NCBI GenBank assembly: GCA_030037575.1 | Contig: JASHRB010000035.1 | Location: 1-5,967, forward strand | From: Candidatus Sulfotelmatobacter sp. | GTDB lineage: Bacteria > Acidobacteriota > Terriglobia > Terriglobales > Acidobacteriaceae | Length of the DNA stretch: 5,967 nucleotides | Direction of reading: 5' to 3' | Shown here: in pieces, positions 1 to 5,967 of the stretch | How positions within the stretch are numbered: the stretch's first letter is position 1 | How the letters are laid out: the number at the start of each line of letters is the position of its first letter | The notes under the pieces: model-generated | What the model saw: only the letters and a program-made list of their open reading frames with translations | The model's database searches: none | Told to the model about the DNA's origin: nothing | Translations under genes and position numbers: made by a program

Positions 1-2068
<2,068 letters not shown>

Positions 2069-2134
2069 CCTTATTCAAACTTTAAGAAGATGCGGTAATT
2101 TCAAACTTATCACAAGCGAGAAAGGGCAAAAAAC

Positions 2135-2159
2135 AGGTAATCAGGAGGGAACGTTACCT
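2135..2159. repeat. Short dyad AGGTAA / TTACCT
   Basis: A perfect 6-base inverted repeat, AGGTAA at 2135-2140 and TTACCT at 2154-2159, is separated by 13 bases that include AGGAGG. It lies about 70-90 bases upstream of the FecR-domain gene's start, where an operator could sit. It may equally be coincidence, since a 6-base dyad is weak on its own. No start codon follows the AGGAGG at usable spacing, so that motif is not taken as a ribosome site. Confidence 0.3.
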
Positions 2160-2191
2160 TCGTTTGCCGAGAGGGCTCGCGCCCCGGGCGA

Positions 2192-2230
2192 CCGCTTGGA
2201 GGCTTTGCTTTCGCATCGCCTTTCAAGCGG
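2192..2230. repeat. Imperfect hairpin CCGCTTG...CAAGCGG
   Basis: A perfect 7-base outer stem, CCGCTTG (2192-2198) and CAAGCGG (2224-2230), can be extended inward to about 12 pairs by G-T, A-T, G-C, G-C and C-G pairs with one bulged T. This closes on a loop around 2204-2217 that itself contains TGC/GCA. No T run follows on either strand, so it is not an intrinsic terminator. It could be an RNA or DNA structural element in the leader between the divergent genes, or a REP-like dispersed repeat. The sequence does not say which. Confidence 0.5.
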
Positions 2231-2423
2231 GTGCAGCCTGAATGTCCCCCCCAACTCCCGGAGTCTGTTTCCCTGGTTTCTCCAGCTTTGCAATTAATGG
2301 CTGGCGCGCCACAAACCGTTTCTCCCAGATGTTGCGAGAACTCGTTGCTGGACACGGGCATGGTCGTGATCTGGGCGATGGCGCTGGCCAAACTGCCCCA
2401 ACTCAAGCGCTGGGCGCTGACGC

Positions 2424-2450
2424 CTCCCCGGGACGCTTTTCCCGGGGGAG
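2424..2450. repeat. GC-rich inverted repeat CTCCCCGGGA / TCCCGGGGGAG
   Basis: The arms are at 2424-2433 and 2440-2450. They pair over ten positions with one extra G in the right arm, around the six-base loop CGCTTT. The hairpin should be very stable. It lacks a following T tract on either strand, which argues against a factor-independent terminator. It sits about 50 bases upstream of the putative peptidase promoter. Confidence 0.5.
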
Positions 2451-2499
2451 AGGGCCCGCCCCGCCCCAGAAACGGCAGGGCCGCCGGATGGTTGCCGCC

Positions 2500-2529
2500 T
2501 TGACATCGCTTTACGCCCTCATCAACAAT
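2500..2529 (+). promoter_or_regulatory. Putative sigma-70-type promoter for the M3 peptidase gene
   Basis: A perfect -35 consensus TTGACA (2500-2505) is followed after 18 bases by AACAAT (2524-2529), which matches the -10 consensus at four of six positions including the final T. Transcription would start near 2536 and leave an untranslated leader of about 55-60 bases before the ATG at 2593. If real, it supports the short start chosen for the peptidase, because longer in-frame starts lie upstream of the promoter. This was found by eye, and spacing and -10 quality are only moderate. Confidence 0.4.
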
Positions 2530-2578
2530 TTCAGGGCAACACGCGTATTTCTAAATCGCTTCTCGTCCGTCCAATCCC

Positions 2579-2584
2579 AAGAGG
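2579..2584 (+). promoter_or_regulatory. Ribosome binding site deciding the peptidase start
   Basis: AAGAGG lies 8 bases before the ATG at 2593. This ATG opens directly into a signal peptide. The reading frame stays open back to an ATG at 2242, but no comparable site was noticed for that start. The 117 extra codons would encode low-complexity Arg/Pro/Gly-rich sequence placed ahead of a signal peptide, which would make no sense for export. Confidence 0.75.
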
Positions 2585-2592
2585 TCTCGAAC

Positions 2593-4647
2593 ATGCTTGC
2601 CCGTCTCCGCCTTTTGCTCTGCCTGTCATTTATTCTGGGGGGCATGCTGCCCGCTCAAACTGCCCAGATATCCCAGCCCACGATTTGGGCGGAAAAACCT
2701 GATGTGGCGGGATTTGAAAAAATCGAGAACGATCGCCTCGCCGCTGGCAGGCGCGCCATCGATGAGCTGCTGGCGGTAAAAGGTCGGCGCACGATTGAGA
2801 ACACCCTAGTTGTTTACGACGAAGCCGTTCGCCAAAACAATTCGGCCGGATATTTTGCCGGGCTGATGGAGCAGGTGCATCCGGATGCGAGCTTTCGCGA
2901 CCACGCCACCGCCATGCTCACGAAAGTGACGGCTGCGCAAACCGCGATTGCGCTGAATCGTGAGGTTTCCAATGCGCTGGCGGCGCTCGATCTTTCGCGG
3001 GCCGATTCGGCCACGCGTTACTACGTGCAACGACAGTTGCTCGAGTTCCGGCTGGCCGGCGTCGACAAAGATGAAGCCACGCGCGCGCGCCTCAAAACAC
3101 TGAACGACCAGGCCAGCGAAGAGCAGTCAATGTTCGACCGGAATATTTCTGACGGACAAAAGGAGATTGAGGCCGATCCGGCGGAACTCGAGGGCCTGCC
3201 GCGGGATTACATCGCTCGGCACAAGCCCGATGCCAACGGCAGGGTTCACATCACCACCGAGTATCCGGACGTGTTTCCGGTGATGACTTTTGCCAAAAGC
3301 AACGACCTGCGCCGAAGGCTTTCAATGGCTTTCAACACCCGCGCCTATCCCCAAAATCAGGAAGTTCTCACCCGCCTGCTAAAGACCCGGTATGAGATCG
3401 CCACCCTGCTCGGGTATGGGTCGTGGGCCGATTACAACGCCGCCGACAAAATGATGGTGAAGGGCAGCAAGATCGGCGAGTTCATTCAGCAAGTGGAAGA
3501 TGCATCGCGGCCGCTGGCGCAAAAGGAATTCGATATGCTGCTCGCGGAAAAGCGAAAGACCGACCCGGAAGCGAGGCAAATCTGGGATTACGAGCGCGCC
3601 TATCTTTCAGAATCAGTTCGCCGCGCGAAATATGGTTTCGATTCCCGGTCGGTGCGCGCTTACTTTCCGTTCCTGCAGGTGAAGCGGGGAATTCTGGAGG
3701 CCGCATCGGATTTGTTCCAGGTGAGCTTCGAGCCGGAGCCCAACGTTCCGTCCTGGGATCCGACGGTGGAGACGTGGATTGTTCTCGACAAAGGCAAGCC
3801 CATTGGCCGTTTCTATCTCGACATGCATCCGCGTCCGGGGAAATACAGCCACGCGGAAATGGCCCCCGTGCTGGATGGCGTTCGCGGCAAACAGTTGCCG
3901 GAAGCCATTCTGGTGTGCAACTTTCCAGCGCCTACGGCAACCGATCCCGGACTGATGGATTATGGCGACGTCGAAACCTTTTTTCATGAATTCGGGCACC
4001 TGATGCACCACATTCTTGGCGGACAGCAGTCGTGGGCGGGCATTAGCGGCATCAGCATGGAGTCCGATTTCGTCGAAGCGCCCTCGCAGATGCTGGAAGA
4101 ATGGATTCGCAGCCCGCAAGTTCTCGCCCAATTCGCCAAAAATTACCAGACGGGCGAGCCGATTCCCTCTGCCCTTGTCGAACGCATGAATCGCGCTTCC
4201 GCGTTTGGGCGCGGCGGTTGGGTCGACCGGCAGAACTCGTTCACTGCCATTTCGTACGACATTTACAAAGCGAAGCCGGAGGCAGTTGATCTCGACCAGG
4301 TGACCAACGACGATTCGGCGCGCTACACGCTGTTCACTTTTCTGCCCGAGACGCACATGTGGGCCTCGTTCGGGCATCTGGGCGTCTACTCCTCGGCTTA
4401 TTACACTTATCTTTGGGACAAAGTCATCGCCGAAGATTTCTTTCAGCAGTTCGATCGCAACAATCTTCTGGCCGGGGAGGCGCCGATGAGATACCGGCGC
4501 CTAGTGCTTGAACCGGGGGGATCGATGTCGGCGAACGATCTGGTGAAGGATTTCCTTGGTCGTCCGCAGAGCATGGCCGCGCTGCAGAACTGGATGGGAG
4601 AGGAGTTCGAGGCCTCCTCGGGGAGCATGAAATCAGCAGGGCAGTAG
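2593..4647 (+). CDS. Exported M3-family zinc oligopeptidase
   Basis: This 684-residue zinc metallopeptidase of family M3 (thimet oligopeptidase, Dcp and oligopeptidase A group) cleaves short peptides inside a deep channel. The zinc site is HEFGH at 465-469 (His465, catalytic Glu466, His469), with the third ligand Glu495 in FVEAPSQMLEEW. Their spacing is close to thimet oligopeptidase His473/His477/Glu502. The substrate-binding stretch FGHLGVYSSAYYTYLW gives His595, Tyr599 and Tyr606, equivalent to the family's His600, Tyr605 and Tyr612. FYLDMHPR (407-414) and the C-terminal LEPGGS are also M3 hallmarks. Residues 1 to about 24 form a signal peptide: Arg-containing start, LLLCLSFILGGML core, small residues in PAQTAQ near the likely cleavage point. 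There is no good lipobox. Well-known bacterial M3A enzymes are often cytoplasmic, so export sets this one apart. Length is normal and intact. Whether it acts as a dipeptidyl carboxypeptidase or an endo-oligopeptidase cannot be told from sequence. Confidence 0.95.
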   Translation: MLARLRLLLCLSFILGGMLPAQTAQISQPTIWAEKPDVAGFEKIENDRLAAGRRAIDELLAVKGRRTIENTLVVYDEAVRQNNSAGYFAGLMEQVHPDASFRDHATAMLTKVTAAQTAIALNREVSNALAALDLSRADSATRYYVQRQLLEFRLAGVDKDEATRARLKTLNDQASEEQSMFDRNISDGQKEIEADPAELEGLPRDYIARHKPDANGRVHITTEYPDVFPVMTFAKSNDLRRRLSMAFNTRAYPQNQEVLTRLLKTRYEIATLLGYGSWADYNAADKMMVKGSKIGEFIQQVEDASRPLAQKEFDMLLAEKRKTDPEARQIWDYERAYLSESVRRAKYGFDSRSVRAYFPFLQVKRGILEAASDLFQVSFEPEPNVPSWDPTVETWIVLDKGKPIGRFYLDMHPRPGKYSHAEMAPVLDGVRGKQLPEAILVCNFPAPTATDPGLMDYGDVETFFHEFGHLMHHILGGQQSWAGISGISMESDFVEAPSQMLEEWIRSPQVLAQFAKNYQTGEPIPSALVERMNRASAFGRGGWVDRQNSFTAISYDIYKAKPEAVDLDQVTNDDSARYTLFTFLPETHMWASFGHLGVYSSAYYTYLWDKVIAEDFFQQFDRNNLLAGEAPMRYRRLVLEPGGSMSANDLVKDFLGRPQSMAALQNWMGEEFEASSGSMKSAGQ

Positions 4648-4742
4648 GCCTCTGGGGAGCCGCAGTTGATGGCTCGCTGCTTATCGCAAGCTTGCCGCAC
4701 CTTTCCCCGCAGCAGTAGCATCAATTAGTTTCAGGCATTCCT

Positions 4743-4748
4743 AAGGAG
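4743..4748 (+). promoter_or_regulatory. Strong ribosome binding site for the aldehyde dehydrogenase
   Basis: AAGGAG, within TAAGGAGAA, lies 5 bases before the ATG at 4754. It fixes that start and suggests efficient translation. The 106-base gap from the peptidase stop holds no hairpin followed by a T tract, so read-through from the peptidase is possible. A weak promoter-like pair, TTGCCG (4692-4697) and TAGCAT (4716-4721) with an 18-base spacer, leaves separate transcription equally possible. Confidence 0.8.
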
Positions 4749-4753
4749 AAATC

Positions 4754-5967
4754 ATGGCCACCGATACGCTTGCATCCCCGGCCACGTTAAGCCACACGCC
4801 AACCAAAGTTTTCAAGAATTTCATCGACGGCGAATGGGTCGAAGCCTCCACCGGAGAGACCTTTGAAAATCGCAATCCGGCCGACACCCGGGACCTGGTT
4901 GGGATTTTCCAGAAATCGGCCCAGGCGGATGTCGAAGCCGCGGTGGACGCGGCGAAACGCGCGTTCCTAAAGTGGCGCCTTGTGCCGGCGCCCCGCCGAG
5001 CCGAAATGGTGTTTCGCGCGGCTGAAATCTTGATCGAGCGCAAAGAAGAGCACGCGCGCGAGATGACACGCGAAATGGGCAAGGTGCTCAAGGAGACTCG
5101 CGGCGACGTGCAGGAAGCAATCGATGCCGCTTACTACAACGCCGGCGAAGGACGGCGGCTGTTCGGGCCGACCGTTCCCTCTGAGCTGCCCAACAAATTT
5201 GCCATGGCCGTGCGGCAACCGATTGGCGTGTGCGGCATGATCACACCGTGGAATTTCCCAATGGCGATTTCGTCGTGGAAGCTGCTGCCAGCGGTGGTTT
5301 GCGGAAATACCTGCGTGATCAAACCGGCGCAGGACACGCCCGCATCCACCTTCAATCTTGTGCGGGCGTTCACCGACGCGGGCATTCCCAAAGGCGTGGT
5401 GAATATTGTCACCGGATACGGGCCCGAGGTCGGCACCCCCCTGGCTGACCACGCGGACGTGCGCGCGATCTCGCTGACTGGATCGTCTGCGGTTGGACGC
5501 ATTATTGGCGGAATCGCCGCTAAAAGCTTTAAGCACTGCTCGCTCGAACTGGGCGGCAAAAATCCCATGATTGTGCTCGACGACGCGAACCTCGATCTGG
5601 CCATTGAAGGCGGATTGTGGGGAGGGTTCGGCACGACCGGGCAACGTTGCACAGCGACCAGCCGCATCATTGTGCAGAAAGGCATTTACCGTCAATTCGT
5701 GGAGCGCTACGTAGAGCGTGCCAAGAAGTTGAAAGTGGGCAATGGGCTGGATGAAACCATCGACATGGGGCCGGCGATCAACGAAAAACAGTTGCAAACC
5801 GATCTGAGCTACGTCGAAATCGGCCGCGATGAAGGCGCGAAATTGATTTGCGGTGGCAATCGGCTCGCGAAGGCTGAATATCAGTACGGATATTTTATGG
5901 AGCCGACGGTATTCATCGATGTCGATCCGAAGATGCGCATCGCGCAGGAAGAGATTTTTGGGCCGGT
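4754..5967 (+). CDS. NAD(P)-dependent aldehyde dehydrogenase (3' end beyond the window)
   Basis: This is an ALDH-superfamily enzyme that oxidises an aldehyde to a carboxylate with NAD(P)+ in the cytoplasm. The visible 404 codons include the coenzyme and oxyanion motif TPWNFP (Asn167), the cofactor-binding IKPAQDTP (usual form KPA/S-xxTP), the GS-containing Rossmann turn LTGSSAVGR, the general base Glu265 in LELGGK, the nucleophile Cys299 in [10 protein letters not shown], and EEIFGP near the edge (Glu400 contacts the nicotinamide ribose). These positions match the usual family numbering Asn169/Glu268/Cys302/Glu399, so the enzyme should be active. The family is about 480-500 residues, so some 80-100 are missing. 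The GQRCTATSR wording resembles alpha-ketoglutarate semialdehyde dehydrogenases (sugar-acid and hydroxyproline breakdown), but succinate-semialdehyde or betaine-aldehyde-type activity cannot be excluded. No pathway partner is in view. Family is near certain; substrate is open. Confidence 0.96.
   Translation, partial: MATDTLASPATLSHTPTKVFKNFIDGEWVEASTGETFENRNPADTRDLVGIFQKSAQADVEAAVDAAKRAFLKWRLVPAPRRAEMVFRAAEILIERKEEHAREMTREMGKVLKETRGDVQEAIDAAYYNAGEGRRLFGPTVPSELPNKFAMAVRQPIGVCGMITPWNFPMAISSWKLLPAVVCGNTCVIKPAQDTPASTFNLVRAFTDAGIPKGVVNIVTGYGPEVGTPLADHADVRAISLTGSSAVGRIIGGIAAKSFKHCSLELGGKNPMIVLDDANLDLAIEGGLWGGFGTTGQRCTATSRIIVQKGIYRQFVERYVERAKKLKVGNGLDETIDMGPAINEKQLQTDLSYVEIGRDEGAKLICGGNRLAKAEYQYGYFMEPTVFIDVDPKMRIAQEEIFGP

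Larger units (their letters stand above)
2069..2592. other. Divergent intergenic region with inverted repeats and no convincing gene
   Basis: About 520 bases separate the left-facing FecR-mreB unit from the right-facing peptidase gene. The left part (2069-2150) is relatively A+T rich and is where the promoter for the minus-strand unit should lie, but I could not pick a clear -35/-10 pair. The middle (about 2160-2490) is strongly GC rich and holds two hairpin-forming repeats. The right end carries a TTGACA-type promoter. Open frames cross it on both strands: plus 2231-2503, minus 2110-2406, and an upstream extension of the peptidase frame from 2242. Their proteins are low-complexity, rich in Pro, Gly and Arg, lack recognisable domains, and overlap one another, so I treat them as chance frames in GC-rich DNA. 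Confidence 0.7.

Noticed and set aside
2143..2148. AGGAGG, a perfect Shine-Dalgarno-like sequence
   Set aside because: No ATG, GTG or TTG follows within usable distance. The nearest is a TTG 15 bases on.
2110..2406. Small minus-strand open frame of 98 codons in the divergent gap
   Set aside because: It has no recognisable domain, crosses the 2192-2230 hairpin and the likely control region, and shows no conserved motif.
2192..2450. The two hairpins as intrinsic terminators
   Set aside because: Neither is followed by a T run on either strand, and genes on both sides point away, so no terminator is needed here.
2231..2503. Small plus-strand open frame of 90 codons in the divergent gap
   Set aside because: It overlaps other chance frames, has a GTG start without a clear ribosome site, and gives a Pro/Gly-rich product spanning both hairpins.
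3613..4377. Minus-strand open frame of 254 codons inside the peptidase gene
   Set aside because: It is antisense to the zinc-site region of a well-supported M3 peptidase, with no ribosome site or domain noticed.
4686..4695. Perfect palindrome GCAAGCTTGC after the peptidase gene
   Set aside because: It has no loop for a terminator stem and no T tract. At ten bases it is likely coincidental.
4967..5797. Minus-strand open frame of 276 codons inside the aldehyde dehydrogenase
   Set aside because: It is antisense to the catalytic core of a clear ALDH, and its translation has no recognisable family.

Overview
The window looks like chromosomal backbone DNA from a moderately GC-rich bacterium. The best guess is Acidobacteriota (Terriglobia/Koribacter-like). 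That rests on the wording of the MreB protein, a FecR-domain envelope protein directly ahead of mreB, and a secreted M3 peptidase with this architecture. It is recalled resemblance and was not searched. I see no phage, transposon, CRISPR, tRNA or rRNA signal.

Layout: the left third is on the minus strand. A membrane-anchored FecR/Ig-like protein (start at 2056 or 2068, stop at 770) is followed after about 20 bases by mreB, which begins at 749 and runs off the left edge. They probably form one transcription unit that continues leftward into the rest of mreB and perhaps other cell-shape genes. A 520-540 base divergent gap (about 2069-2592) follows. It carries several inverted repeats, no convincing gene, and a plausible sigma-70-type promoter facing right. 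The right half is on the plus strand. It holds an exported M3-family zinc metallopeptidase (2593-4647), then, after 106 bases, an NAD(P)-dependent aldehyde dehydrogenase (from 4754, cut by the right edge).

How they fit together: mreB makes the actin-like filament that guides lateral wall synthesis. The FecR/Ig protein would sit in the inner membrane with its bulk in the periplasm, where a cell-envelope role is plausible but unproven. The M3 peptidase probably degrades oligopeptides outside the cytoplasm. The aldehyde dehydrogenase is a cytosolic catabolic or detoxifying enzyme with no evident link to the peptidase beyond adjacency. I found no clearly new system. The points most worth a second look are the FecR/Ig-mreB linkage, the structured divergent gap, and the export signal on the M3 peptidase.
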